DNA of 64,000 bases from Salibacterium aidingense DSM 18341 (GCF_000429685.1 NZ_AUCI01000007.1:124001-188000), one strand, 5' to 3'; numbered from the stretch's first letter, positions 49,380 to 58,132 are shown. The notes: generated by a model from the sequence alone, not told the origin. A program made the numbers and translations.

Positions 49380-50105
49380 ATGGATATAGCTCTGCTATCA
49401 GACATACACGGCAATGCCAGAGCATTAAAAGCAGTATTAAACGAGCTGAAAAACACCAGTATTGATCAAATATATATACTGGGAGACCTCTGCTACCGGG
49501 GGCCGGAACCGAAAAATGCGTTAGAAACAGTCCGCTCGACCCCTGCGAAAGTATTAAAAGGAAATGCGGATGAGTGGGTCGTCCGCGGAATCAAGCAGGG
49601 AGAGGTACCGGATTCCGCTCTTGCCCTCATGAATCAGGAACAGGAATGGACCGTCGAGCGATTGTCTACCGATGATATTCATTACCTGGAGCAGCTTCCA
49701 GCTTCCTTTCTGGATACATTTGAAGAATCAGTGACTATGCACGCCATTCACGCCACACCGGAAAGTTTGTTTGAAGTCGTTTCTTCCGATGCAACAGAGG
49801 AAGAACTGCAGCAGAAACTGGGGATTGAAAAAACGGCTGATATTGTTGTCTACGGCCACATCCATACACCTTATATAAAATCGGCCGGCGGAAAAACATT
49901 TATAAATACTGGAAGTGTCGGTCTCCCGTTTGACGGGGATCCCCGCCCGTCTTATGTTCTTCTTCACATCGAAAACGGGGCTTTTCATGCCGGGATTCAT
50001 CGTGTGGACTATGATTTAGATAGAGTCATGGACCAATATGACGCAAATGATTACCCGAACAGCCAGCAGATGAAACAAGTTATAAAAACCGGAAAAAAAC
50101 CTTAA
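49380..50105 (+). CDS. Metallophosphoesterase family protein
   Basis: A 241-residue calcineurin-like phosphoesterase. Metal-site motifs are SDIHGNARAL (about 7), GDLCYRGPEP, GNADEW, HAIHATPE and GHIHTPY. It resembles YfcE-type and Bacillus proteins that may cleave cyclic phosphodiesters or dinucleotides; substrate unknown. A near-perfect AGAAGGAGG lies 9 nt before the ATG. It is a single gene with a shared terminator. Confidence 0.88.
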   Translation: MDIALLSDIHGNARALKAVLNELKNTSIDQIYILGDLCYRGPEPKNALETVRSTPAKVLKGNADEWVVRGIKQGEVPDSALALMNQEQEWTVERLSTDDIHYLEQLPASFLDTFEESVTMHAIHATPESLFEVVSSDATEEELQQKLGIEKTADIVVYGHIHTPYIKSAGGKTFINTGSVGLPFDGDPRPSYVLLHIENGAFHAGIHRVDYDLDRVMDQYDANDYPNSQQMKQVIKTGKKP

Positions 50106-50141
50106 AAAACGTGACCCGTGTTACACAGCCGGGTCACGTTT
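50104..50141. terminator. Shared terminator of convergent genes
   Basis: AACGTGACCCG/CGGGTCACGTT (11 bp) starts at the stop codon of the metallophosphoesterase gene. Its 3' arm includes the stop codon of the opposing TlpA-like gene. Confidence 0.82.
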
Positions 50142-50556
50142 CAAGAACTTCTTTCATACCATTTATGATTTCTATAAACGCCGCTTTATCATTAAAACGG
50201 TTTACGATGTTGAGCTCTTCATCCAGTATAAACGTAGTGGGGACCCCCATACATTGATACCGGTCATATGTTTTTGTTTTTTCATCCAAAAGAACCGGAA
50301 ACGTATACTGGTTCTTCTCCATAAAATAAAAGGGGTCTTCCGTCCGCCCTTCCCGGCCTGTTACATTTATCGTTAAAAACGTGAGCTGGTCTGAATCAAG
50401 ATGTTCATAAAACGTCTGTTTCTGCGCCAGGTCCTTCTGAGAATCCGGACACCAGGACGCCCAAAAAGTCAACATCAGTGGTTTTCCTCTGAAATCCTGG
50501 AGTCTGACTTTTTCTTCTCCACTCATCTCATAAAGTTCAAAATCAGGGGCATCCAT
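50134..50556 (-). CDS. TlpA/ResA-like thioredoxin-fold protein with a single Cys
   Basis: A 140-residue cytoplasmic thioredoxin-fold protein of the AhpC-TSA/Redoxin type. The active site reads WASWCPDSQKD, so the second Cys of CxxC is Ser; MGVPTTFILDEE is the cis-Pro loop. There is no signal peptide, so it differs from membrane-anchored ResA. Start follows AAGGAGGA. It lies 17 nt after the thioredoxin-like gene. With one active Cys it cannot make an internal disulfide there, though another Cys (YQCMG) exists near residue 101. Confidence 0.82.
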   Translation of the reverse strand: MDAPDFELYEMSGEEKVRLQDFRGKPLMLTFWASWCPDSQKDLAQKQTFYEHLDSDQLTFLTINVTGREGRTEDPFYFMEKNQYTFPVLLDEKTKTYDRYQCMGVPTTFILDEELNIVNRFNDKAAFIEIINGMKEVLET

Positions 50557-50573
50557 ACTGCTCCTCCTTTCTT

Positions 50574-50897
50574 CTATTCCATCGAAAACGTAAATAAACC
50601 ATGAAGCCTCTTCAGCAAAGACGGTACAGATTCAAAGGCATAGATGGTAAGAATGTTTGCGCCCTGCTGGTAAACTTTCAGGCATGGTACGCTTTTTATT
50701 CTCTCTTCTCTGGCAATGGCAGGCATTTGATTTATGTCAGCCTGAAAAAAAGAAGAGTCTCCATATATTTTTTCCAAATGCTCCATCATCCGCCCTGCCC
50801 ATTTACACGTTCCGCAAAGCGGGGTATAGAAAAAAACGGCTTCTGGTTCTTCTCGATGTTTTAGGCCTTCAACGTCCTCTGCTGTAATCTCCTTCAT
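50574..50897 (-). CDS. Thioredoxin-like protein (YusE/YtpP type)
   Basis: A 107-residue thioredoxin-fold protein with active site FYTPLCGTCKWAG and cis-Pro loop SVPCLKVYQQG. Both active Cys are present, plus a third Cys (PCL) next to the cis-Pro. Length and motif fit YusE. ATG at 50897 follows ATGGAGGATGG. It is probably cotranscribed with the single-Cys TlpA-like gene and may reduce its mixed disulfides. Confidence 0.85.
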   Translation of the reverse strand: MKEITAEDVEGLKHREEPEAVFFYTPLCGTCKWAGRMMEHLEKIYGDSSFFQADINQMPAIAREERIKSVPCLKVYQQGANILTIYAFESVPSLLKRLHGLFTFSME

Positions 50898-50990
50898 CTG
50901 CCATCCTCCATTCCAGGCCAAAATCTATGCACATCAGCACCTCCGATTGATCCCATTAATAAAAAGAACCTGTCTTCCCCAATATATCAC

Positions 50991-51021
50991 AAAAAACCTG
51001 GTTCCTTAAGAACCAGGCTCT
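50991..51021 (-). terminator. Terminator of the 60-residue gene
   Basis: CCTGGTTC (50997-51004)/GAACCAGG (51010-51017), followed on the minus strand by TTTTTTG, directly after the stop codon. Confidence 0.85.
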
Positions 51022-51022
51022 C

Positions 51023-51205
51023 TTACAGCTTTCGAACTTCATCGTTCCAGACTGTAATATCTTCCACCACGTCCGGCAGATCTTTATGAAATGGATATTG
51101 TTTTAAATACTGTTTTTTCTCCACTTCAGGAAGACGGTTCCATATCGCTTTTAATTCTGTAGCTGTTTGTGTGAATTCCTGCAGTTTTCTCTGCACTTCC
51201 GCCAT
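51023..51205 (-). CDS. Small conserved-looking protein
   Basis: A 60-residue helical, charged protein (MAEVQRKLQEFTQTATELKA..., with YPFHKDLPDVVEDITVW near the end). GGAGGAACCGGT precedes the ATG. Its stop codon is followed directly by a terminator, which supports a real gene. I do not recognise a named family. Confidence 0.65.
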   Translation of the reverse strand: MAEVQRKLQEFTQTATELKAIWNRLPEVEKKQYLKQYPFHKDLPDVVEDITVWNDEVRKL

Positions 51206-51235
51206 ACCGGTTCCTCCTTCCCGGCAGGAGCTGTC

Positions 51236-51760
51236 TCAGCTGTCTGCAAAAGCCTGAACCAGTTCCCTGCAGTAGGCAGGAATATCAGGGGGACGGCGGC
51301 TCGAAATCACATGGCCGTCCACGATCACTTCTTCATCATGCCAGACGGCTCCCGCATTTTTTAAATCGTCTTTTATTCCAGGGGTGCTGGTCACTTGTTT
51401 ACCCTGAAGAATGTCAGCTGAAACCAGAACCCAGCCGGCATGACAAATCTGGCCGATAATCTTTTTATTCTCCTCCATATGCTTTACCATATGGATGACG
51501 TCGTCATACCGCCGCAGTTTATCCGGGGCCCAGCCCCCAGGAACGAGAATGCCGTCAAATTCTTCTGCATTTATCTCTTCAAAAGCGGCTTCCGCTTCAA
51601 CTGGGACACCATGTTTACCGTAATAGGTTTTCCCCTGCTCCTTCCCGGTAAGAACAACAGTAGCTCCTTCTTCCCGCAGCCTCATGACCGGAACCCACAG
51701 TTCCAGATCCTCAAAATCTTCTTCTACCAAAGCGATTACTTTTTTCCCCCGTAATGTCAT
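51236..51760 (-). CDS. DJ-1/PfpI family protein
   Basis: A 174-residue glutamine-amidotransferase-like fold protein. The nucleophile elbow is GQICHAGW (Cys about 105), Glu in ALVEEDFEDLE sits where PfpI-type enzymes place it, and FDGILVPGGWAPDKLRR is a family block. B. subtilis YfkM and YraA are close relatives, with roles in glyoxal or protein-damage stress. It is 30 nt upstream of the 60-residue gene and probably cotranscribed. Confidence 0.92.
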   Translation of the reverse strand: MTLRGKKVIALVEEDFEDLELWVPVMRLREEGATVVLTGKEQGKTYYGKHGVPVEAEAAFEEINAEEFDGILVPGGWAPDKLRRYDDVIHMVKHMEENKKIIGQICHAGWVLVSADILQGKQVTSTPGIKDDLKNAGAVWHDEEVIVDGHVISSRRPPDIPAYCRELVQAFADS

Positions 51761-51811
51761 CGTACACTATACCCCTTTCTTTTACATTTTTTGAATGGAA
51801 TTTTTATTCTA

Positions 51812-52561
51812 TCAAGGAACAAACCGAATAGGTCGGACAGAAGGTTCCCCGTTCTGCAAAATCTTGTGCGCCGTTGTTTTCGTTATATCTTTCTTTTCCA
51901 CTTTCACCCCATGAACAGCACATTTAAGTTCGGTCTGAAGAGGAAACGGGTGCAATTGAATGGATTCCTTTGTTTTAAATCGGGCCTGTATGGTTTCATT
52001 ATTGAGGAACGCAAAGGAATGGCGGAACCCATTTTGAAACCATTCTATTTCCTCGTCTTTTGAAACACCGGGTGTATTCATACATGCATACAAAGACACA
52101 TCATCACAAAATTGGAGAAGTTTCAAATGATCCTCTTCCTGGGCCGGATACCCCAGTTCTTCTCTTAATTTTTGCTGCCGTTCCTTTTCCAGTCGGAAGA
52201 AATTCTGTCCCTCTTCCGTGGTGCTGGAAGCAAAAAAGGCCGCGTAATGTCTGCTGACAAGCAGTCCGCTGTAAATATGGAGGCTTGCTGCCGCTTCAAT
52301 TCCATGTTGATAGGCAGTGATCTTTTCCGGTTCAGGATAATGTGTAAAGGAATACGGGATTTGTCTTTCATTTAACCACGGACTCGCATCCAGCGGAATC
52401 CACGCTCTATCATGCTCTCTCACGGCTGTCCACAATGCATTCCAAAGCGGATTTGCTCTTACCCCCGGCTCCTTCCAATTCTTTAAAATTTCTGCCGATA
52501 TTCTGGCGTGCTCATGCTGGGGAATCAGCTCAACCACGGCATCCGCCTCGTTTACAATCAT
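51812..52561 (-). CDS. DUF3891 family protein
   Basis: A 249-residue soluble protein of DUF3891. Marks are QHEHARISAEILKNW near the N-terminus (possible His ligands), REHDRAWIPLD, SRHYAAFFAS and the downstream QFCDDVSLYAC. The scattered His/Asp set resembles an HD-type hydrolase, but no enzymatic activity is known. ATG at 52561 follows AAAGGAGGGG. Single gene. Confidence 0.85.
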   Translation of the reverse strand: MIVNEADAVVELIPQHEHARISAEILKNWKEPGVRANPLWNALWTAVREHDRAWIPLDASPWLNERQIPYSFTHYPEPEKITAYQHGIEAAASLHIYSGLLVSRHYAAFFASSTTEEGQNFFRLEKERQQKLREELGYPAQEEDHLKLLQFCDDVSLYACMNTPGVSKDEEIEWFQNGFRHSFAFLNNETIQARFKTKESIQLHPFPLQTELKCAVHGVKVEKKDITKTTAHKILQNGEPSVRPIRFVP

Positions 52562-52619
52562 GGCATCCCCTCCTTTGCTCTTCTTACCCTCCTCTGTTTT
52601 TATATTAAACACGAAGAGA

Positions 52620-52648
52620 AAAAAACCTTCCTTTTGGAGGAAGGTTAA
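52620..52648 (-). terminator. Terminator of ilvA
   Basis: AACCTTCC/GGAAGGTT with T-tail on the minus strand; its upstream arm overlaps the ilvA stop codon. Confidence 0.8.
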
Positions 52649-53892
52649 ATAAGAAAATGAAATAAACTTTCTTCTTTATTTATTTCATTATAATGAAATT
52701 TCTTTTTCTCCAGCCTTTCAATCAATGTATGATAATCTGCCGGGTCCGTCAATTCGATGCCAACGAGAGCAGGGCCGTTTGCTTTATTATTTTTCTTTGT
52801 GTATTCAAAACGGGTAATATCATCTTCTGGTCCGAGCACCTCATGCAGAAACTCCCGTAACGCCCCCGCCCGCTGAGGAAAATCAATCAAAAAATAATGC
52901 TGAAGGCCTTCATAACGCAAGGATTTTTCACGCATTTCCTCCATCCGGCCAATATCATTGTTTCCTCCACTGACCACACAAACTACCGTTTTTCCTTTAA
53001 TTTCATCCCTGTAGAAATCCAGAGCAGAAATCGGCATTGCTCCCGCAGGCTCCGCCACAATCGCATTTTCATTATATAATTCCAGAATAGTGGTGCAGAT
53101 TTTGCCTTCCGGGACCAGAGATATATCATCAAGGATTTGCTGACAGACATCAAATGTAATATCTCCCACTCTTTTAACAGCTGCGCCATCTACAAACTTA
53201 TCCATCTTTTTCAGTTCTGTTACTTCATTTTTACCAAGCGATTCCTTCATCCCGGGAGCTCCTCCCGGCTCTGTGCCGACCAATTTTGTTTCCGGTGAAA
53301 TAGATTTAACATACGTGCCGATACCTGAAATTAATCCGCCCCCGCCTATCGAGCAGAACAGATAATCAATTTGTTCCTCGATATCGTTCATTATTTCCAT
53401 TCCAACGGTTCCCTGTCCCGCAATTATTTTCTCGTTATTAAAGGGATGGATGAAGGCCATATTATTTTCTTCACAATACGCCATCGCCTCACGATAGGAA
53501 TCATCAAAGGTGTCTCCGGTTATGACTACTTCAATATACTCTTTTCCAAATAATTTAACCTGTCCAATCTTCTGTCTTGGCGTGGTTGTCGGCATAAAAA
53601 TCTTGCCCTTTACTTTTAAGGAATGGCAGGAATACGCGACTCCCTGCGCATGATTGCCGGCACTTGCACAAACGACACCATTTTTCAGGGTCTCCTTTGA
53701 TAAACTGTGCATTAAATGATAGGCTCCCCTTATCTTAAAAGAGCGCACCACCTGCAGGTCTTCCCGTTTTAAGTAAACATTAGCCCCAAAGCGCTCCGAT
53801 AACACCTGGTTCTTTTGAAGCGGGGTATGCGTTACAACATCTTTTAAAGTTTGATTAGCAATGATAATGTCTTCAATGTGAATCCTCGTCAT
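52645..53892 (-). CDS. ilvA: Threonine ammonia-lyase (IlvA)
   Basis: PLP enzyme that deaminates threonine to 2-oxobutyrate for isoleucine synthesis. The 415 residues show the cofactor Lys53 in RSFKIRGAY, ASAGNHAQG, the phosphate loop SIGGGGLISG and SGGNND. The C-terminal ACT-like regulatory part (YFLIDFPQRAGALREFL) is single, as in B. subtilis IlvA (about 422). ATG at 53892 follows AAAGGAAA at 9 nt; an ATG 6 nt earlier is too close. It stands apart from any ilv-leu operon, and no T-box precedes it. Confidence 0.95.
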   Translation of the reverse strand: MTRIHIEDIIIANQTLKDVVTHTPLQKNQVLSERFGANVYLKREDLQVVRSFKIRGAYHLMHSLSKETLKNGVVCASAGNHAQGVAYSCHSLKVKGKIFMPTTTPRQKIGQVKLFGKEYIEVVITGDTFDDSYREAMAYCEENNMAFIHPFNNEKIIAGQGTVGMEIMNDIEEQIDYLFCSIGGGGLISGIGTYVKSISPETKLVGTEPGGAPGMKESLGKNEVTELKKMDKFVDGAAVKRVGDITFDVCQQILDDISLVPEGKICTTILELYNENAIVAEPAGAMPISALDFYRDEIKGKTVVCVVSGGNNDIGRMEEMREKSLRYEGLQHYFLIDFPQRAGALREFLHEVLGPEDDITRFEYTKKNNKANGPALVGIELTDPADYHTLIERLEKKKFHYNEINKEESLFHFLI

Positions 53893-53967
53893 AATCATTT
53901 TCCTTTCTATTCCTTCCATGAACATGTATCCGGTTTTTCCGAGTGCCGTATCCCAAAAGCCGGTACT

Positions 53968-53995
53968 ATTATAACATGTTTTCCTGCCGTGAAAA
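53968..53995 (-). promoter_or_regulatory. Promoter of ilvA
   Basis: TTTTCA, 16 nt, TATAAT on the minus strand, about 75 nt before the start codon. Confidence 0.6.
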
Positions 53996-54053
53996 CTGAT
54001 TTGTTCCCTTCTTCATCTGCTGAATTTCTTCCTCCGTAGATCATTCATCCTCA

Positions 54054-54082
54054 TTGATAATTTACCGTCACAGGGATATAAT
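54054..54082 (+). promoter_or_regulatory. Promoter of the 59-residue gene
   Basis: TTGATA (54054-54059), 17 nt, TATAAT (54077-54082), a near-consensus housekeeping promoter about 120 nt before the ATG. Confidence 0.7.
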
Positions 54083-54201
54083 ATATGTGGCCTGCCTATT
54101 GTTTTTTAGAAGTTCTCCAGTGTATGATTAGAATATCCCCGCCTCAGGGAGTATGCCATTGCCGTACTACATAACAGAAAAAGACCAAAGGAGGGAAATT
54201 T

Positions 54202-54381
54202 ATGAAAAGACTGGCAGTGCTTCTTGCCGCTCTCGCTGTATTCATTCTGCCGTCAAGTGCCTATGCTTCATCTGTGAACGCATGGAACGATGCAGAACCA
54301 GCTTTTGTCACTGGACTGACTGTTATATCCATAATCGCTATTCTGTTGTTTATATACCTTATGATCAGGGATAATGGCTGA
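54202..54381 (+). CDS. Small exported membrane protein (59 aa)
   Basis: MKRLAVLLAALAVFILPSSA is a textbook signal peptide with AYA-S as likely cleavage site (after residue about 22). A short polar stretch (VNAWNDAEPAF) and a transmembrane helix (about 37-54) ending in MIRDNG follow. AAAGGAGGG stands 5 nt before the ATG. It has a near-consensus promoter and its own terminator, so it is a complete unit despite its size. No family recognised; function unknown. Confidence 0.8.
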   Translation: MKRLAVLLAALAVFILPSSAYASSVNAWNDAEPAFVTGLTVISIIAILLFIYLMIRDNG

Positions 54382-54400
54382 AGATGCAAATTATACTTTT

Positions 54401-54452
54401 AAAAATCCGGCTTGCCTGAATAGACTTTTCTATTTACAGGGAAGCCTTTTTT
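54401..54452 (+). terminator. Terminator of the 59-residue gene
   Basis: GGCTTGCCTG (54409-54418) pairs with CAGGGAAGCC (54437-54446), then TTTTTT; one mismatch. Confidence 0.82.
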
Positions 54453-54512
54453 CAAAACCGTATCTTCCATTGGAGGAAGCACTTATCCTGAAATAAAGTG
54501 GAAAGGGGTATC

Positions 54513-54845
54513 ATGATGAACGATAGGTTAAAAAAAGGATTTTTTCTTGGACTCGGAGCAGCCGCTTACGGAAAAGAAAAAGTACAAACGTATGTAGATG
54601 ACCTCGTCTCCAAAGGAAAAATAACTCCAAGAGAAGCAGAACAATGGAAAGAAGAACTTATTCAGCGCGGTCAGGCTGCTGAATCTGAATGGAGCGGCCA
54701 GGCCAAAGAAAAAGTTCAAGATTCTTTCAGGGATTTAGGGTTGGCTACCGAAAATGATATCGAACAACTGCAGGAAAAACTGGAGATCATTGAAAAAAAA
54801 CTGGAGCGTTTAGAACAACCGGGAACAGATAGCGAAACAGAGTAA
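54513..54845 (+). CDS. Phasin-like coiled-coil protein
   Basis: A 110-residue protein similar to the polyhydroxyalkanoate-regulator phasin family: an N-terminal hydrophobic GFFLGLGAAAYGKEKVQTYV, then a charged helix and a C-terminal coiled coil (LQEKLEIIEKKLERLEQ) with heptads. AAAGGGG precedes two adjacent ATGs; either could start. No PHA synthase genes are near. In Bacilli such proteins often precede ubiB-type genes, as here 50 nt upstream, so a shared transcript is likely. Confidence 0.72.
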   Translation: MMNDRLKKGFFLGLGAAAYGKEKVQTYVDDLVSKGKITPREAEQWKEELIQRGQAAESEWSGQAKEKVQDSFRDLGLATENDIEQLQEKLEIIEKKLERLEQPGTDSETE

Positions 54846-54895
54846 TCTGTCCTTTTTAACTATTATAGGTTATTATTCCTGAAAGGAATTTTAAG

Positions 54896-56572
54896 ATGGA
54901 ATTAACACGCGGTCTAAAACATGCCAATCGTTACAGGAAAATAGCAGCTGTTCTGGCCCGTCATGGATTTGGTTATATACTGCAGGAAGTCGGACTATTT
55001 CATATATTGTCTCTTCCTAAACGGCTGGCTTCTGATCCAAATGACTTTAATATGCACTCCATCGGGGAAAGAATCCGGCTTGTTTTAGAGGACCTAGGGC
55101 CGACATTTATCAAATTGGGACAATTAATTAGTACACGGGAAGATATTTTCCCTCCTTCCATCATAGAAGAAATGGAAAAGCTGCAGGACGAAGTTCCTCC
55201 TTTTCCGTTTGAGCAGGCGCGCCAGATCATTGAAAACGATCTCGGCCGCCCCCTCGATGACATCTATTATACTTTTTCGGAAGAACCTATTGCCGCGGCC
55301 TCCATCGGCCAGGTGCATCAGGCCGTTCTTCATGATGGTCACCGTGTGGCTGTAAAAGTTTCCAGGCCGCATATTAAAGAAACGATCGAAAAAGACATAG
55401 ATATTTTAAGAGATCTGGCCAGATTGTTTAGTCAGCGTTTCCATTGGGCGCGGTATTACCGGCTCCAGGATGTCATTGAAGAATATGTCGATGCGATTCG
55501 TGATGAAGTGGATTACTACGTGGAAGCACGCAATACGGAAAAAATGCGAACCAACATGGCCTCTTTTCCTGCCCTAGAGATCCCGGCTGTTTTTGAAAAA
55601 TATTCCAGCCGAAGAGTGCTTACAATTACCTTTCTGGAAGGTACCAAATTGGCTGAACTAGGCAGTTCGAATAAAGATTTTCATAAAAAAGAGCTGGCAC
55701 GCTCTCTTACCGATGCATTTCTTCATCAAGTGCTGATAGACGGCTTTTTTCACAGTGATCCCCATCCCGGCAATATCATATTTACGGATTCAGATAGAGC
55801 AGGCTTTATCGATTTCGGCCAGGTCGGACGTCTCAATAAAGCCATGCGCAGACAGTTTATCAATTATGTTATTGCCATGACCCGGAAAAAACCAGACCAG
55901 GTGGCGGATGCTATTTATGGAATGGCTGATATTCCGGAAACAATCGATCATGATCAATTTGCCGAAGATGTATATTACTTACTGGCCAAATATTATGAAA
56001 TCCCGTTTCATGAAATTCGTTTCGGCGAAGCGATCAATGATATATTTGCTACTTCCCATCGTTATGAAATACAAATTTATAAGGAATATACGATGCTTGC
56101 CAAGGCTTTTATTACATTTGAAGGAATTATTGAACACCTCGATCCCGACCTCAGCATTGTAGAAATTGCCGAACCATACGGAAGAAGACTGGCAAAAGAA
56201 CAAATGGATCCCCGTAAGATTGCAAAGGATTGGCTGAAGGAAGGAATGCGTCAGCGTAACTATTTGCTTGATATTCCAAAAGAGTTCAGGGATGCTTTGT
56301 CAAAATTAAATAACAGCCATGTCGGCGTGGAAATGAAAATCCCAAAAATAAATATTTTTCTCAATAAACTGGACCGGATAAGTAATAGAGTTTCGTTTAG
56401 TATTATTCTTCTTGCCTTCAGTATTATTATGGTTGGCCTTATTATCGGCTCGACCTTCGGGGATTCTTCTTCCCCGCTTGTGAGACTGCCGGTTATTGAG
56501 ATTAGTTTTATCATTTCCTTTTTTATGTTTTTATGGCTTCTTTACGCTATATTTAAATCAGGACGATTTTAA
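54896..56572 (+). CDS. ABC1/UbiB/AarF family atypical kinase
   Basis: A 558-residue member of the UbiB family, which supports quinone or lipid homeostasis. GPTFIKLGQLISTRED (KxGQ motif), AAASIGQVHQA (Ala-rich loop), VAVKV, SDPHPGNI and FIDFGQVG (Asp-Phe-Gly) are all present. Two hydrophobic segments at the C-terminus (about 500-555) anchor it in the membrane. It follows the phasin-like gene and is closed by a terminator. Confidence 0.93.
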   Translation: MELTRGLKHANRYRKIAAVLARHGFGYILQEVGLFHILSLPKRLASDPNDFNMHSIGERIRLVLEDLGPTFIKLGQLISTREDIFPPSIIEEMEKLQDEVPPFPFEQARQIIENDLGRPLDDIYYTFSEEPIAAASIGQVHQAVLHDGHRVAVKVSRPHIKETIEKDIDILRDLARLFSQRFHWARYYRLQDVIEEYVDAIRDEVDYYVEARNTEKMRTNMASFPALEIPAVFEKYSSRRVLTITFLEGTKLAELGSSNKDFHKKELARSLTDAFLHQVLIDGFFHSDPHPGNIIFTDSDRAGFIDFGQVGRLNKAMRRQFINYVIAMTRKKPDQVADAIYGMADIPETIDHDQFAEDVYYLLAKYYEIPFHEIRFGEAINDIFATSHRYEIQIYKEYTMLAKAFITFEGIIEHLDPDLSIVEIAEPYGRRLAKEQMDPRKIAKDWLKEGMRQRNYLLDIPKEFRDALSKLNNSHVGVEMKIPKINIFLNKLDRISNRVSFSIILLAFSIIMVGLIIGSTFGDSSSPLVRLPVIEISFIISFFMFLWLLYAIFKSGRF

Positions 56573-56578
56573 CCCATT

Positions 56579-56606
56579 CCCGCCCTGCTAAGGGGGCGGG
56601 TTTTTT
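56579..56606 (+). terminator. Terminator of the UbiB-type gene
   Basis: CCCGCCC/GGGCGGG with TTTTTT, 7 nt after the stop codon. Confidence 0.88.
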
Positions 56607-56653
56607 AGGAGAAGGTGAACCATAATCATCACTAGAAAAGGAGACAATTTGCT

Positions 56654-57277
56654 GTGACCTGGGATATTTTAAATATGGTTGGGACGATCGCTTTCGCCCT
56701 AAGCGGGGTGTTTGTTGCCATGGAAGAAGATTACGATTTAATGGGGATCTATATATTAGGCTTTGTAACGGCGTTTGGCGGCGGGGCAATCCGTAATTTA
56801 TTGATCGGGGTGCCGGTCACCGCATTATGGGAGCAGGGTTCTCTTTTTTTCATCGCGTTTATTATTATGACGTTTGCGTTTTTACTGCCTTCTTTTTTGT
56901 TTGAAACGTGGATGAAATGGGGCCTTCTTTTTGATGCGGCAGGCCTCGGTTCGTTTGCCGTGCAGGGGGCGATTTTCGCCGCAGAAATGGACCTTCCTTT
57001 AAGTGCCGCCATTGCGGCTGCAGCTCTGACGGGGACTGGGGGAGGAATGATAAGAGATGTATTAGCGGGAAGAAAACCAATCTTTCTTCGCAACGAAATT
57101 TATATTGCATGGACGATGCTGGCAGGTATAAGTGTTGGAACGGGATGGATTCAATCCATGCCCGGCTATCTTCTCGTTCTCGGGATGATTGTAGTCTGCC
57201 GCATGCTCTCCGTTCATTACGGCTGGCGTCTCCCAAAAAGCAGATGGCACCAAATAAAAAAAGAAGACAGAAGTTAA
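56654..57277 (+). CDS. TRIC/UPF0126 family cation channel
   Basis: A 207-residue membrane protein of the trimeric intracellular cation channel family (UPF0126), with seven helices in two repeats. The Gly-rich kink motifs GFVTAFGGGAIRNLLIG and AALTGTGGGMIRDVLAG are the repeated signature. The start is GTG at 56654, 10 nt after AAGGAG. Its stop overlaps that of the opposing sulfurtransferase gene. Confidence 0.9.
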   Translation: MTWDILNMVGTIAFALSGVFVAMEEDYDLMGIYILGFVTAFGGGAIRNLLIGVPVTALWEQGSLFFIAFIIMTFAFLLPSFLFETWMKWGLLFDAAGLGSFAVQGAIFAAEMDLPLSAAIAAAALTGTGGGMIRDVLAGRKPIFLRNEIYIAWTMLAGISVGTGWIQSMPGYLLVLGMIVVCRMLSVHYGWRLPKSRWHQIKKEDRS

Positions 57278-58113
57278 TCCCCCTGCCCTCTGCTTATCGG
57301 AAGATCATCATAGGAGATCCAGTCACTCCAACTCCCCGCATAAAGTCTCGCCTGATCAAAACCAGCCTCTTTTAAAGCGAGAATGTTCACACAGGCCGTG
57401 ACACCAGAACCGCAGTAGGAAATGATTTTCTCCTGTTTTGAAAGTTCCCGGAAATGCTCCTCAAGCGCTTTGGTAGTTTTCCATCTGCCCTTCTTGTCAA
57501 GCACTTCTTTCCAGTAATAATGTTCAGCTCCTGGAATACGGCCGGCAGTATGGTCGACCTTGTCCTGTTCTCCGTCGTAACGTTTGGCATCTCTTCCATC
57601 CATTAGAGAGGTGTCTTTATCATGAAGCGCAAGTTTCACCTCTTCCAACGGGGCCAGCATATTGGGCTGAAGCTGTGGTATAAATCGTTTAAAGCTGAAT
57701 TCCGGTTTCCTTGATTCCACCGGTCTGCCTTCCTTCTCCCATTCCGAAAAAGAACGATCGAGGACAAACGTTTTATCATGCCCCATATACCGGAGCATCC
57801 ACCAAAATCTCGCCGCCATAGCGCCGCTCTGATCATCATAGGCAATGATCTCTGTATTCTGATCTATCCCTGCTTTGGACAATTTCTCCGCAAATTCTTC
57901 CATATTGGGAAGCGGGTGCCTCCCACCATGAGTATTTACAGTTCCGGAGAGGTCCTTTTCCAAATCAAAATAAACGGCACCGGGTATATGGCTTTCCTGG
58001 TACCCGGTTCTTCCGGCATCTGGGTTATCTAATTGAAACCGACAGTCCACGATACGGACATTGTCCTCTTTCTTTCTTTTATCCAGCCAGGCCGGTGCTG
58101 CAATATATTTCAT
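57274..58113 (-). CDS. Sulfurtransferase (tandem rhodanese)
   Basis: A 279-residue two-domain rhodanese. The N-terminal inactive domain has VRIVDCRFQL and SHIPGAVYFDLEKDLS, and the C-terminal domain carries the catalytic loop SYCGSGVTACV. CGSGVT is the 3-mercaptopyruvate sulfurtransferase form (SseA). Thiosulfate sulfurtransferase activity is an alternative. The gene is convergent with the TRIC gene; their TAA stops overlap on both strands. Confidence 0.9.
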   Translation of the reverse strand: MKYIAAPAWLDKRKKEDNVRIVDCRFQLDNPDAGRTGYQESHIPGAVYFDLEKDLSGTVNTHGGRHPLPNMEEFAEKLSKAGIDQNTEIIAYDDQSGAMAARFWWMLRYMGHDKTFVLDRSFSEWEKEGRPVESRKPEFSFKRFIPQLQPNMLAPLEEVKLALHDKDTSLMDGRDAKRYDGEQDKVDHTAGRIPGAEHYYWKEVLDKKGRWKTTKALEEHFRELSKQEKIISYCGSGVTACVNILALKEAGFDQARLYAGSWSDWISYDDLPISRGQGD

Positions 58114-58132
58114 CTTTTTTCCTTCCCCTCTA

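Noticed and set aside
53893-54201. T-box or other leader control before ilvA
   Set aside because: No T-box core or specifier-loop layout was found; only a short leader with a simple promoter.
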